Positions 1-8,827 of a DNA stretch of 47,324 bases are shown here, piece after piece. Made by a program: the position numbers and the translations under genes. The notes below the pieces were generated by a model. The model had not been told where the DNA came from, searched no databases, and saw only the letters and a list, made by a program, of their open reading frames with translations. This stretch comes from an uncultured Collinsella sp. (lineage in GTDB: Bacteria; Actinomycetota; Coriobacteriia; Coriobacteriales; Coriobacteriaceae). The DNA lies in NCBI GenBank assembly GCA_902490405.1, contig CABUDS010000015.1, forward strand, positions 1 through 47,324. Direction: 5' to 3'. Within the stretch, counting starts at the first letter, position 1. Each line of letters starts with the position of its first letter.

Positions 1-8
1 AAAGGGCG

Positions 9-30
9 GAGGCGGGGCATTCCCCGCCTC
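9..30 (-). terminator. hairpin downstream of addA
   Basis: A perfect 9-bp stem (GAGGCGGGG/CCCCGCCTC) with a 4-nt loop lies about 40 bp past the addA stop. On the minus strand it is followed by CGCCCTTT, so the U-tract is poor. It is probably the end of the addB-addA transcript, but an intrinsic terminator is only moderately supported. Confidence 0.45.
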
Positions 31-71
31 TTACACCACATCTCTGCGCGCTACCCGCAAGTTATTGAGGG

Positions 72-3000
72 CTAGAAGTTGTAGGTGACTACTTGAGGTT
101 CGGCGGGGTCGACGAAGATGGCTGGATTCGCCTGCTCCACGCGGACGAACTTGACGGTCACGGCCTCAAAGCCCGCCTTGTGCAACACATCGGCGTAGAC
201 GCGCGCCTGCAGGGCGTGCTTCTCCTGCAGCTGTTCCGGCGTCTCGTCCGGTGTGCCGCCCGTCTTGTAGTCGATGACCAGCGCGCGTGACGAATCCGCC
301 GGGTTCGTCGCCAAAGCGTCGATGGCGCCCTCGGCATATGCACCATAGCGAGCGATGTCCTCGTCCTCGCAGCCCAGCGAAAAGAACGGCACCTCGGCGC
401 GAACGCACGGCCACGCGAGCAGGTCGGCACGAACAGCCGACTTGAGCCAGCGGTCAAGAGCAACGTCGAAGCGTTCGCGCTGCTCCGGCGTCAGGTGCCA
501 CAGACGCGCCAGTGCATCGGCACGCTCAGCGGGCAGCGCATCGGCACCCATCTCGATCAGCCACTGGCAGGCAGCATGGAAGGCCGAGCCCAGCGCCATG
601 GGATTGCCGGTGGGCTCGACAGCAGCCACGTCCGTATCCGTCATCTCCGAGCCATCCGACTCCGCATCATCGCCAGCCTCGTCCATGGGAACACGCGTCT
701 CGGCGGCACGGTCCTCGGCCTCGGCATGGAGCGCCGCGGCGATCGACGAATAGCTGTACGAATCACGCGCCGGATACGAGCAGGTGCCCATGCGCACGCC
801 CACCGTCTGGGGATACACGAGCTCAAACGAATCGGGCTCGGGGTCGGCGGGGCCGGGCGCGACCGGGCGATCGGCGGCAGCATCGGCACCCTCCGCCTCC
901 GCATCACCGCGAACGAGCCTACCCTCGGCATCCAGTGAAGCGTTGGCCTCAAACGCCTGCTCGCCAAACGTAAAGTCCGCCAGCGAGATAAGCTCGTAGT
1001 CGCCCGGCTTGGAGTTGTCGAACACCAGGCGGTCGGCATCGAGCTGCGGCATGTCCAAGCCGTCCGTCGGCAGAATACGGCGCAGCACGTCGTAAGTCAG
1101 ATCGGTCTCGACGTCGAAGGTCGGCGCGCACAGCTTGCCGCGGCTCACGCCGGCATCCATCGCCAAGATCACCAGCTCACGCGCTCGCGTCATGGCGACA
1201 TAGAGCAAACGAGCCCGCTCCTCGAGCGAAAGCTGCAGGTCGTCGTTGCGCAGGCGAGCAAATGCCTCGGCGGGAGAACCCGTCGCACAGACGTCCTCCA
1301 TGAGCTCCGGCGGCAGCCACAGCGACGTACCCTTGCCCTTAAACGCATGCTCAAACTGCTTTTTGACGTCGTCGCCCTTCACGAACGTGCCGTCCGCGAG
1401 TTTAACGCCGTCGAAGCGTGCCGGCAGCGCCACGACCTGCGCTCCGCCCTCGACACGCCCCATCTGAGCCGCACCGGACGATTTGCGCACGCCAAAACAC
1501 TCGGCAACCGCCACGACCGGATACTCCAGACCCTTGGACGCATGCACCGTCATGATGCGCACCGCGCCGTCGCCCTCCTCGTTGAGCGCGCCCGGGGCCT
1601 CCTTGCCCGCCAAGAAGCGGTCGAAGGCGAGCGCGATGGAGCGCGGAGAATTGCCGAGCTCGGCCTCTGCCTCGGCCACGGCGTCGAGCGCCTTGAGCAC
1701 GTTGGCGGCGATGGCCTTGCCCTCGGGGCCACGCTGCGCCAGACGCACGAACCAGCCGGAGGCATTGACCACGTCGCGCGCGATGGCGGCGAACGAATCG
1801 CGTCCCACGCGACGAAGCGCGTAGCGCAGCACCTCGCGGGCGCGCGTTACGAGCGGCAAGCCCTGCAAACCCGGCACATCGGAATCGCTCATGATGCCCG
1901 CATCGATGTTGCGACGCGACGTCTCGCCCGTTTGCTCGTCGAGTTTGGTCGCCAGCGCCAGGAACTCCTGGGCGCCGAGTGCAAACATCGGCGAGGCCAG
2001 CAGTGGCATAAAACCCTGCGCCGTATCGGCCGGATTGGCAAGCGCGCACACCAGGGCGCGCACCGTCTGCACCTCGGCAGCTTGGGCAAAGACTGAGCCG
2101 CCCGCGATGACGCAGTCGAGCCCCTGGTCGCGAAACGCCTGTGCGTAGACATCGGCATTGGTCATGCGCCCCAGCAGCAGTACCATGCTGCCCTGGGGCT
2201 GTTTTTTATCGGCAAGCGCGCGGAAACGTTCGGCAATCGCACGAGCTTTCGCCTGCGTTCGCTCCTGTGTGCTGCCACCGGCAACGAAGACCGCCTGGCG
2301 GCGCGATGCCTTTGCCTTGAGCTTGTCCTTGCGTTTGTCGCTCGGTTCAAGATCCAAGAACCCCTGCATCAAACCACCGGTGTCGCCGTCAAAGACGCGT
2401 GCCACATAGCGCAGCACCTCGTCGTGGCTGCGGAAGTTGCGCACAAGTTTGACGAGCTCGCCGGCGGGGGCATCGGATGCGGCAGCCGTCTCGGGCGCAG
2501 CAGAGGAGCCCACTTTGCGCTCCTGGCGGCGGAAGACCTCAACCTCGGCGCCACGGAAGCGGTAGATCGACTGCTGCGCATCGCCCACGGTACACAGCGC
2601 ACGCTCACCCGCGCCGGTCAGGTAACGGATCAGGTCAACCTGCATCTGGTCGGTATCCTGGAACTCATCGATCATGACCATCTTAAAGCGGCCCTCATAG
2701 GCTGCTCGAATAGCCGGGTAGTCGCGCAGCGCCTCGTACGCCATGCGCAGCAGGTCGTTGTTATCGAGGGCAGACTGGCCGGCCTTCAGTGCGCGGTACT
2801 CAGCCTCTACAGAGCGGGCCAAGTCCACCAGTGCATCGAGCGCCGGGCCACCGCAGGCAAGCACGATATTGATAAATGCATCGGCGGCCTCGGCCTTGAG
2901 CAGCTCGACCTGCTCCTTGGGGAACGCCTTGCTCGCCCGCGGCATGGTGCACGACATCATGAGCCGCGCCGCATCCTCCATGGTTTTACCGCTCGCCTCA

Positions 3001-3707
3001 AACGCGTCGATGGCGTCGAGTGCCACTTGTGCCTTCTCGGTCGCGGCCTTGCTCGCACCCAACGCCGCGCGATAGGCGTCGGCAAGCGCCGAAGTGTCAG
3101 CCTGGCCGCGCGCCACGCACACATCGTCCATGCCGCCCGGCAACTGGCTCGAGAGCTCCAGCAGGTCGCGTACCAGACCCTTGATGGTCGTGCCGGCGCC
3201 AAAGGGGCCGCCCTCGCCCGCCATGGGATACCAGGCGTAGAGGGCCTTGAGCGATGCCGCGAGCTCGGGGGCGGCATCGGGTGCCGTCGCGCGACCCAGC
3301 ACATGCTCAACAGCCTGGTCCATAAGCTCGTCGGTATCGATGAGCACCGTGAACTCGGGATCGATGCCCAGCTCCAACGCGTGCGCGCGCAGGATACGCG
3401 AGCACATGCCGTGAATGGTCGAGATCCATGCGTCGTCGACGGTCAGGGCCTCCTCGTCCATGCCCTCGTCGATGAGCGCGCGGCGCACGCGGTCACGGAT
3501 CTCGGCCGCGGCATCTTTGGTAAAGGTAATGGCGAGCACCTGGTCCAGATGCTCAACGAACGGACCGGATTCGGGCGAGAGCGCGTAGACGATGCGGCGC
3601 GTGAGGGTAAAGGTCTTGCCCGAACCGGCGCCCGCCGAGACAAACAGCGGACGGTCGAGCGTCTTGACGATCTGCAGCTGTTGCGGCATCAAGGTCGAAA
3701 GATCCAT
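72..3707 (-). CDS. addA: AddA-type ATP-dependent helicase/exonuclease subunit
   Basis: UvrD/Rep superfamily 1A helicase with a C-terminal nuclease, 1211 aa, the usual AddA size. Seen: Walker A AGAGSGKT near residue 26, the ITFTKDAAAEIRDRV motif, DEFQDT Walker B, QQSIYRFRGAE, and HASKGLEYPVV (motif V). The C-terminus has a PD-(D/E)XK nuclease core ending in VIDYKTGG. With AddB it would resect double-strand breaks and prepare ends for RecA loading. The ATG lies 3 bp after the addB stop, with AAGGAGGG upstream inside the end of addB, so the two are one translationally linked unit. What is seen is motif order and size; the substrate (Chi-like site) cannot be read from the sequence. Confidence 0.93.
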   Translation of the reverse strand: MDLSTLMPQQLQIVKTLDRPLFVSAGAGSGKTFTLTRRIVYALSPESGPFVEHLDQVLAITFTKDAAAEIRDRVRRALIDEGMDEEALTVDDAWISTIHGMCSRILRAHALELGIDPEFTVLIDTDELMDQAVEHVLGRATAPDAAPELAASLKALYAWYPMAGEGGPFGAGTTIKGLVRDLLELSSQLPGGMDDVCVARGQADTSALADAYRAALGASKAATEKAQVALDAIDAFEASGKTMEDAARLMMSCTMPRASKAFPKEQVELLKAEAADAFINIVLACGGPALDALVDLARSVEAEYRALKAGQSALDNNDLLRMAYEALRDYPAIRAAYEGRFKMVMIDEFQDTDQMQVDLIRYLTGAGERALCTVGDAQQSIYRFRGAEVEVFRRQERKVGSSAAPETAAASDAPAGELVKLVRNFRSHDEVLRYVARVFDGDTGGLMQGFLDLEPSDKRKDKLKAKASRRQAVFVAGGSTQERTQAKARAIAERFRALADKKQPQGSMVLLLGRMTNADVYAQAFRDQGLDCVIAGGSVFAQAAEVQTVRALVCALANPADTAQGFMPLLASPMFALGAQEFLALATKLDEQTGETSRRNIDAGIMSDSDVPGLQGLPLVTRAREVLRYALRRVGRDSFAAIARDVVNASGWFVRLAQRGPEGKAIAANVLKALDAVAEAEAELGNSPRSIALAFDRFLAGKEAPGALNEEGDGAVRIMTVHASKGLEYPVVAVAECFGVRKSSGAAQMGRVEGGAQVVALPARFDGVKLADGTFVKGDDVKKQFEHAFKGKGTSLWLPPELMEDVCATGSPAEAFARLRNDDLQLSLEERARLLYVAMTRARELVILAMDAGVSRGKLCAPTFDVETDLTYDVLRRILPTDGLDMPQLDADRLVFDNSKPGDYELISLADFTFGEQAFEANASLDAEGRLVRGDAEAEGADAAADRPVAPGPADPEPDSFELVYPQTVGVRMGTCSYPARDSYSYSSIAAALHAEAEDRAAETRVPMDEAGDDAESDGSEMTDTDVAAVEPTGNPMALGSAFHAACQWLIEMGADALPAERADALARLWHLTPEQRERFDVALDRWLKSAVRADLLAWPCVRAEVPFFSLGCEDEDIARYGAYAEGAIDALATNPADSSRALVIDYKTGGTPDETPEQLQEKHALQARVYADVLHKAGFEAVTVKFVRVEQANPAIFVDPAEPQVVTYNF

Positions 3708-3710
3708 GGT

Positions 3711-6700
3711 CTACACGTCCCTCCTTACAAACGTTCCTTCATGGTTATACGAGCAGCGCGCATGCGCGGCCTGCGTCGACGCCGGGTCGACAGCAGCCAC
3801 GTTGCCCGCCTCGAGTTCGCGCAGGCGCTCGGCGATACCGGTCTCCACGCGATCGAGCAGCGCATCGAAGTCCATGTTGCCGCCCTCGCCGGGAAAGCCC
3901 TTCTTAAGCCCCGGGATGCGACCGTCGCCGCGCTCTTCCTCGAGCAGCTCAGCGCTCGCGGCACCGCGCAACGCCGGCTTGCCGCCCTTGGTCGAAAAGT
4001 AGAGCGCCGCGCGGGTGTCCAAATCCAGCGCCCGGCGCATGGCCTGGGCGTAGATGAGCGTTTGGGTATGTGGCGGTAGCCACCGCGGGTCGTCGATGGC
4101 AGCCTCACCCGATTCCTCGTCGCGCACCGTAGGGTCGGCGAGTTTAAACTCCTCGACACCCGAACGATGCTTATAGTCGATTACCACGGCGCGATTCTCG
4201 ACATCCACATCAACGCGGTCGATGCGCCCGCCAAGCGGCCAACCGGCATACTCGACCTGGAGCTCGTTGAACGCAAACTCCAGGTAGCGCGGCGCGAAGG
4301 GCGCGAGCGCCTCGGACTCGTAGGCAAGCACGCCCTCCAGCTGCGGCAAAATCTCGGCCACCTGGCGCTCCTCCACCGGGGAGAGCGGCACGAGCGGGCC
4401 CTCGGTACCGCGCTTGCCCGCATGCTCGGCCAAGGTCTCGTCAAAGACCTCGCGCAGCAGCTCCTTCGCGCGTGGCAGATTCATGGGTGTCACGCGCTCC
4501 ATGCCCTCCTGAGGCAGACGGGCATGCAAGTGTTCCAGCACGTCGTGGACAAAGTTGCCCTTCTCCATATTGCCAAAGCCAGCGTCGATCGACTGGGGTT
4601 TGACGCGATACGAGACGAACCAGCATAGCGGGCAGGTCGAATAGGCCTCGATCTGCGAGGCAGACGTCAGGTGCGGCACCAGCGGCGCATCCTCGCCCTC
4701 GCCATCGCGACGACGCAGGACCAAATACGGAATGGCTTCATCGCTCAGATGCTGAGGAGCTTCGCAGGTCACGCGCTCGCGCCTAAGACCTTCGCCTGCC
4801 GCGGGATCGAAATCCCTTACGATATCGCCCTCACCCACACACTTCGCCTTGTCGGCGCCAACGGCCTTAGCGTCGTCAGCGGCCTTGTCGGCGTCAGCGG
4901 CCTTAGCATCGTTAGCGGCCTCGGCATGCGCCCGCAACTCGGTCCACACGGCCGCCGGATAGCACTCGCGCGCCTGACGATCGTGGGTCACACGGGCGAG
5001 CGTAACCGGACCACGCGACGCTTGTGTCGCGCGGCCAAAGCGTGCGCGCAGCAAGGCCGCAGGCTCAAGCGTCACGCCCTCGCGACCGAGGCTCGCCGTC
5101 AGCGTGGTCAGCGGCCCCTCTTCGTGTGAGAGAGGATAGCTGTCCAGGTCGACGTCGGCAAACAGCACGGCATCGTAGCTGCCGGGGCGCAGGGCCGCCG
5201 CATCGGCAAGCGAAGCAAAGCGAACCTGGGCGCGTGGCGCACGGTCAACCTCGTAGGTCTCGTAATCGTAGGCGGCGCTACGCTTGTCCACCTTGGTGCG
5301 AATGTCATCGAGCACGGGCACGGTCGCGGCCTGCGACACGTCGAGCGCACGGGCGCCATTCATAAGGATGTCGATGACGTGGCGCAGCAGGGCCACCTCC
5401 GCCTGGCGACGGGCCTGACCGTCGAGACCGCCAAGTGCGCGATCGGGCAGTGCCTCGGCAACGGCAAGCATGGCCTTGAGCGCCGTCACGGGTTTGTCGC
5501 GCCACAGCGCCTGGAACACGTCCGAGATCACGCACGGCACGTTCTTAAACCAGTTCTCGTCGCTCGCCGCTTTACGCGCGCCCCTCACCTGGCCCTGCAC
5601 GCTCTGCAGCAGGCTCTTGACGCCCGCAGTGGTCTTGCTGCGCGACAGTCGCATATTCTTGTCGAACGTGCGCGCGCTGGCGGCGTCGGCACCCGAAAGC
5701 GGGCTGTAAATCCAGTCGGTAAGCTCCGGAGCGGGCCACCACTCAGTCTTAGAAGCTGCCCCTTCGTCGGCGGCCTTCATACGCTCGATCAGGTTGGCGA
5801 GCGCCGTGAACTGCCTGCCCGCAATGGATTGGGAAAACGCCGTGAACTCGGCCGTCTCGGCAGCAACGTGGCGCGCCGCCAAACGAGCGGCAAGCTCGCC
5901 GAACAGCTGGGGTGCCCGGGCAGAAACAACGAGCACGCGTACGGGGTCGGCGGGTGTTGCAGCAACTTTATCGTCCTTGAACTCCTTGTGCGCTTTCACC
6001 AACTTATCGATGACGTCCGCATAAGCATGGGCACGGGCATGGGGGCCGGCGACCTCAATAAAGGCAGGCTGAGCAGCGGACTTGGAGGCAGTCTGGGGCG
6101 CGGCGGCGCCCTCCCCCAGCGGCGCGATCTCAAACAGCACACCGCGGACATCAAATGCCGCGGCAAGCTCCTCGCGCATCGCCGCTTGCTCGCGGGCAAG
6201 CAGCACGACAACCTCTCCCCCGTTGTTTGCCACGGCGGACAGCAGCTCGAGCAGGCTATACGTAAATGACGTGACGCCGCGCACGCAAACGGCGCGGGCG
6301 CGCCCCGGCAGGTTGTCGGCCAAAGCGCCGGCCATAATGTCAGCCGCCTCGCAGGGCTCGACCATATCTCGACGGTCCAAACCGCCCGCGTAGGCACGCA
6401 AAAGCTCGAACACGCGAGCCTCAGCGTCGCTTTTGGGCTCGGGCTGAGCGGCGGCATCGCGGCAGCGTTCGTCGCCCGTCCCCGCCACGCCAGGCAACAC
6501 ATCGCGGGCCATACGCGAAAGCATGCGTACCGTGCCTTGGCTGCGCGAGAGCGGCTGCAGAGCAGCGTCGTCGCAGCGGTCGATCATGTCCGAGAACAGC
6601 ATCTGGCGCTGAAGGTTATCCACAAAGCTGCGGCCATCGCCCATAAGCTCCCAAAGCGAGCGAAGCCACGATGTAGGCGTCTTGTAGTCAATACCCAGCG

Positions 6701-6863
6701 AAATCCCGGCTTCCGCCGCATCATGACGGCACAGGTCGAGCTCGGCAAACGTAGGTGCCAGCAGCACGGCACGTCCGTGGCAGTCAACAAGGTCGGCAAG
6801 CAGCGCCGACTCGGCATCACTCAAATCCGTGCCGGCATTGGTGGTATAGATTCGAACAGGCAT
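3711..6863 (-). CDS. addB: AddB/RexB-like nuclease subunit of the AddAB complex
   Basis: PD-(D/E)XK nuclease-family protein of 1050 aa, first gene of the addB-addA pair; start supported by GGAGG 3 nt before ATG. The C-terminal nuclease contains GGRIDRVDV followed by VVIDYKHRSG, so the catalytic Asp and D-x-K residues are present. The N-terminal half resembles the helicase-like scaffold of AddB but has no recognisable GxxGxGK Walker A, as in RexB. A CPLCWF motif marks the entry to the nuclease domain. The AddB family normally holds a 4Fe-4S cluster using one Cys here and three near the C-terminus. Only one Cys (HARCSY) is visible in the C-terminal tail, so the cluster may be absent. An Ala/Asp/Lys-rich low-complexity stretch (AAEAANDAKAADADK) interrupts the middle. 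Confidence 0.85.
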   Translation of the reverse strand: MPVRIYTTNAGTDLSDAESALLADLVDCHGRAVLLAPTFAELDLCRHDAAEAGISLGIDYKTPTSWLRSLWELMGDGRSFVDNLQRQMLFSDMIDRCDDAALQPLSRSQGTVRMLSRMARDVLPGVAGTGDERCRDAAAQPEPKSDAEARVFELLRAYAGGLDRRDMVEPCEAADIMAGALADNLPGRARAVCVRGVTSFTYSLLELLSAVANNGGEVVVLLAREQAAMREELAAAFDVRGVLFEIAPLGEGAAAPQTASKSAAQPAFIEVAGPHARAHAYADVIDKLVKAHKEFKDDKVAATPADPVRVLVVSARAPQLFGELAARLAARHVAAETAEFTAFSQSIAGRQFTALANLIERMKAADEGAASKTEWWPAPELTDWIYSPLSGADAASARTFDKNMRLSRSKTTAGVKSLLQSVQGQVRGARKAASDENWFKNVPCVISDVFQALWRDKPVTALKAMLAVAEALPDRALGGLDGQARRQAEVALLRHVIDILMNGARALDVSQAATVPVLDDIRTKVDKRSAAYDYETYEVDRAPRAQVRFASLADAAALRPGSYDAVLFADVDLDSYPLSHEEGPLTTLTASLGREGVTLEPAALLRARFGRATQASRGPVTLARVTHDRQARECYPAAVWTELRAHAEAANDAKAADADKAADDAKAVGADKAKCVGEGDIVRDFDPAAGEGLRRERVTCEAPQHLSDEAIPYLVLRRRDGEGEDAPLVPHLTSASQIEAYSTCPLCWFVSYRVKPQSIDAGFGNMEKGNFVHDVLEHLHARLPQEGMERVTPMNLPRAKELLREVFDETLAEHAGKRGTEGPLVPLSPVEERQVAEILPQLEGVLAYESEALAPFAPRYLEFAFNELQVEYAGWPLGGRIDRVDVDVENRAVVIDYKHRSGVEEFKLADPTVRDEESGEAAIDDPRWLPPHTQTLIYAQAMRRALDLDTRAALYFSTKGGKPALRGAASAELLEEERGDGRIPGLKKGFPGEGGNMDFDALLDRVETGIAERLRELEAGNVAAVDPASTQAAHARCSYNHEGTFVRRDV

Positions 6864-6940
6864 GGTCCTCCACTCAAACCGTTCGCAATAATCAATACTT
6901 CCATCCTACCCGCCCACGCGGACAGATTTGCCCCACGCCA

Positions 6941-6967
6941 ACAGATTTCCTCCGTCCCCAAGGGATC
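6941..6967 (-). repeat. GGGGACGGAGGAAA dispersed repeat, copy 1 (minus orientation)
   Basis: Read on the minus strand, this is GATCCCTTGGGGACGGAGGA followed by AATCTGT. It matches the core of the two direct repeats at 18924-18958 and 19321-19355. It sits directly after the terminator of the regulator gene at 7021. Confidence 0.6.
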
Positions 6968-6993
6968 AAAAAACCGCCCCCGAAGGGACGGTT
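6968..6993 (-). terminator. intrinsic terminator of the YerC-like regulator gene
   Basis: On the minus strand AACCGTCCC, loop TTCG, GGGGCGGTT, then six T. The 9-bp stem has one G-T wobble and a UUCG tetraloop. It lies 28 bp past the stop of the gene at 7021-7320. Confidence 0.85.
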
Positions 6994-7020
6994 CTGCGCA
7001 ATTCGTTTTTCGCCGATGGC

Positions 7021-7320
7021 CTACTCGCCATCCTCCAGTTTGATGAGGATCTTGCGATAGCCACCGTACTCGCCATTAAGCGCCTTGGACACGCGGCTCA
7101 CCGTGGTGGACGAAGCGCCGGTGCGGGCCTGAACCTCAACATAAGGCTCGCCCTCATCCAGATAACGCGCAACCTGCAGACGTTGCGAAAGATCGCAAAT
7201 CTCGCGCGGCGTGCAGATATCGGTCAAAAACGCTTGGATATCTTTCTCGTCGTCCAAAAGGCTAAATGCGTGGACCAGCTGCTTGACATCAGGCTTGTCA
7301 AACATGTTCTCGATATTCAT
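7021..7320 (-). CDS. TrpR/YerC/YecD-family DNA-binding regulator
   Basis: A 99-aa helix-turn-helix protein. The central region (TDICTPREICDLSQRLQVARYL, split by the family as helices around the HTH; then ASSTTVSRVSKAL as recognition helix) is typical of the YerC/YecD subgroup of TrpR-like proteins. The start has a modest ribosome site (GGCGGTGA). It is monocistronic with its own terminator. The ligand and targets of this subgroup are not established, so tryptophan regulation should not be assumed. Confidence 0.85.
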   Translation of the reverse strand: MNIENMFDKPDVKQLVHAFSLLDDEKDIQAFLTDICTPREICDLSQRLQVARYLDEGEPYVEVQARTGASSTTVSRVSKALNGEYGGYRKILIKLEDGE

Positions 7321-7642
7321 CGATCACCGCCAAACCCGCCAAAAGGCATCGAAGTTGATACTGACATCGGGCATCGTTCGCCCGTTCTATGCAATAGGGC
7401 AACGCCTGTGGCTTTTGCCCGTAGCAGTTTAGCACACCACCAAACTAAAGCGACAAAACTCTCTGCCAGCGGCGCGTTTTCTAGGACGAACGCCGTTTTG
7501 AAACCGAATGCGCACGCAAGCTCCACGAATATCTGAGACAATGGGCGCCCAAACAGGGCCGTGCCCCGCACCCATCCAAGTTGCAAAGGCATGTGCCCCT
7601 CACGCTCCCTCACCACGCCATGCGCAAGAAAGGATTCACACC
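7321..7642. other. 322-bp gap between divergent genes
   Basis: No convincing gene. Two short inverted repeats lie close together: CGGGC/GCCCG at 7367-7383 and GGGCAA/TTGCCC at 7397-7420. Both are upstream of the minus-strand regulator gene and could be part of its leader or operator. A minus frame through 7317-7616 lacks a ribosome site and recognisable content. Confidence 0.4.
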
Positions 7643-8008
7643 ATGCGCTTTATGCTTAACTGGCTCTTTACCTCAATCGCCATCGCGATCGCAACGTTTC
7701 TCGTCCCCGGCATTCAGCCCTTCGGCATGGCCGACGCCTGGGTCTGCTTTGCCTTCGTGGGACTGTTCCTCAACATCGTCGACTCGCTCGTTAAGCCGTT
7801 CCTGACGGTCATCTCGCTGCCACTCACTATTATCACGCTTGGTATTTTTCAGCTTGTGGTCAACAGCTTTATGCTCGAGCTGGCCAGCTACCTGTCGGTC
7901 AATCTGCTGGGCGCGGGCATCTCCATCGCCAGCTTTGGATCGGCCTTTATGGGCAGCATCCTGGTATCCATCATGCGCAGCATTCTCGACAGCGTCGCCA
8001 GAAACTAA
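7643..8008 (+). CDS. 4-TM holin-like membrane protein (phage holin 4_2 family)
   Basis: A 121-aa, very hydrophobic protein with four predicted membrane segments. The conserved loop NIVDSLVKPFLTVISLPLTIITLG is typical of the family Pfam names Phage_holin_4_2 (about 110-125 aa). These occur widely as chromosomal genes outside prophages, and no phage genes are nearby, so a lysis role is not implied. The start at 7643 is chosen because AAGAAAGGA lies 8-10 nt upstream and the family begins with a short stretch before the first membrane helix. An in-frame extension to 7508 has no family-like sequence. Confidence 0.85.
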   Translation: MRFMLNWLFTSIAIAIATFLVPGIQPFGMADAWVCFAFVGLFLNIVDSLVKPFLTVISLPLTIITLGIFQLVVNSFMLELASYLSVNLLGAGISIASFGSAFMGSILVSIMRSILDSVARN

Positions 8009-8046
8009 AGCGACCGGATACGGACCGCCACAACACGCCAAAACGA

Positions 8047-8077
8047 AGGCCGTCCATCGCAACGATGGGCAGCCTTG
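8047..8077 (+). terminator. stem-loop after the holin-like gene
   Basis: AAGGCCGTCCATCG, loop CAA, CGATGGGCAGCCTT: 14-bp arms with two mismatches, 39 bp past the stop. The following GTCATTTG is a weak U-tract, so termination is plausible but not clean. Confidence 0.45.
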
Positions 8078-8097
8078 TCATTTGTCGAGCCTCAGAG

Positions 8098-8124
8098 GGC
8101 AGGAAAATCTACCATTTCTGCCCC
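8098..8124. repeat. imperfect inverted repeat next to a GGGGGAC box
   Basis: GGGCAGGAAAAT and ATTTCTGCCCC form a bulged stem between the convergent holin-like and Rrf2 genes. On the minus strand GGGGGACGGGG leads into it, resembling the GGGGAC-headed repeats elsewhere in this window. It could also serve as the end of the Rrf2 transcript. Confidence 0.4.
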
Positions 8125-8145
8125 GTCCCCCAATAGCAGGTGGGG

Positions 8146-8574
8146 CTAGATGACGTAGTCGTAGCCCTCGTTGGGGGCAACGAGTGTATCGAGTGTCACG
8201 CCGTCGAGGTAGTCGTTGATGAGCTTGTCCAGGTTCTTCCAAACATCGAGTGTGGGACACTCATCAGATCGCGAGCAACCTTTGCAGTCGCCGTCCAGGC
8301 ATGCGACCGGTGCTAGGCTACCCTCGGTCAGGCGCAGGATCTCGCCCACCGTGTACTGCTCGGGCGGGCGCGTGAGCACGTAGCCGCCGCCCTTGCCGCG
8401 CATGCCCGAGAGCATATTGGCGCGGACGAGCGTGGCCAAAATGTTCTCCAGATACTTCTCCGAAATCCCCTGACGCGCGGCGATCTCTTTGAGGGGAATA
8501 CGGCCTGCCGCCTGATGCTCGGCCAAGTCGACCATAACGCGCAGGGCATATCTGCCCTTTGTGGAAACCAACAT
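8146..8574 (-). CDS. Rrf2-family regulator with Fe-S ligand cysteines (IscR-like)
   Basis: 142-aa Rrf2 protein: N-terminal winged HTH (STKGRYALRVMVDLA, then EKYLENILATLVRANML and RGKGGGYVL wing). The effector segment has C92, C97, C100 and C106. In IscR three cysteines at about 92, 98 and 104 hold a 2Fe-2S cluster, so this protein probably senses Fe-S, redox state or iron. It is divergent from cysK over a 253-bp gap. In Firmicutes the cysK-linked Rrf2 protein is CymR, which lacks these cysteines, so it may combine CymR-like targets with IscR-like sensing. The family is clear; the target is inference. Confidence 0.88.
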   Translation of the reverse strand: MLVSTKGRYALRVMVDLAEHQAAGRIPLKEIAARQGISEKYLENILATLVRANMLSGMRGKGGGYVLTRPPEQYTVGEILRLTEGSLAPVACLDGDCKGCSRSDECPTLDVWKNLDKLINDYLDGVTLDTLVAPNEGYDYVI

Positions 8575-8691
8575 ATATATTGCTGCCTTTCGGTCTTTTA
8601 ATTCGTAGAAATTCTAGCCGAAATATTGGTTTTGAAAATACCTATTCCCGTCAAGATGGTTAATCGACTCGTAATAATCTTCTATTTCCTA

Positions 8692-8720
8692 TTGCATTAC
8701 TAGGCTTTAGTGCCTACTAT
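8692..8720 (+). promoter_or_regulatory. candidate cysK promoter
   Basis: TTGCAT (8692-8697), a 17-bp spacer and TACTAT (8715-8720), about 107 bp before the cysK start. The spacer contains TAGGC...GCCTA, a short inverted repeat that could be part of an Rrf2 site. Called from spacing and similarity only. Confidence 0.4.
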
Positions 8721-8755
8721 GCTTGCCAACAGCAAAACGAACAACCCATAAGGTT

Positions 8756-8795
8756 TGTGGGTTTCGCCGCTACCCACACCGTAAAACCACACGGT
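8756..8795 (+). promoter_or_regulatory. two small hairpins in the cysK leader
   Basis: TGTGGGT/ACCCACA (8756-8762 and 8772-8778) is followed at once by ACCGT/ACGGT (8778-8782 and 8791-8795). They lie in the likely 5' leader of cysK. No known riboswitch (T-box, SAM) pattern was recognised. Confidence 0.35.
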
Positions 8796-8827
8796 ATCCA
8801 GTCACTTGAACACTTTGGAGGTTCACC

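Noticed and set aside
7317..7616. A 99-codon minus frame overlapping the YerC-like gene by 4 nt
   Set aside because: GTG start without a ribosome site, no recognisable content, and it runs through likely promoter sequence.
7643..8008. The holin-like gene as evidence of a prophage
   Set aside because: No other phage genes nearby, and this family is common as a chromosomal membrane protein.
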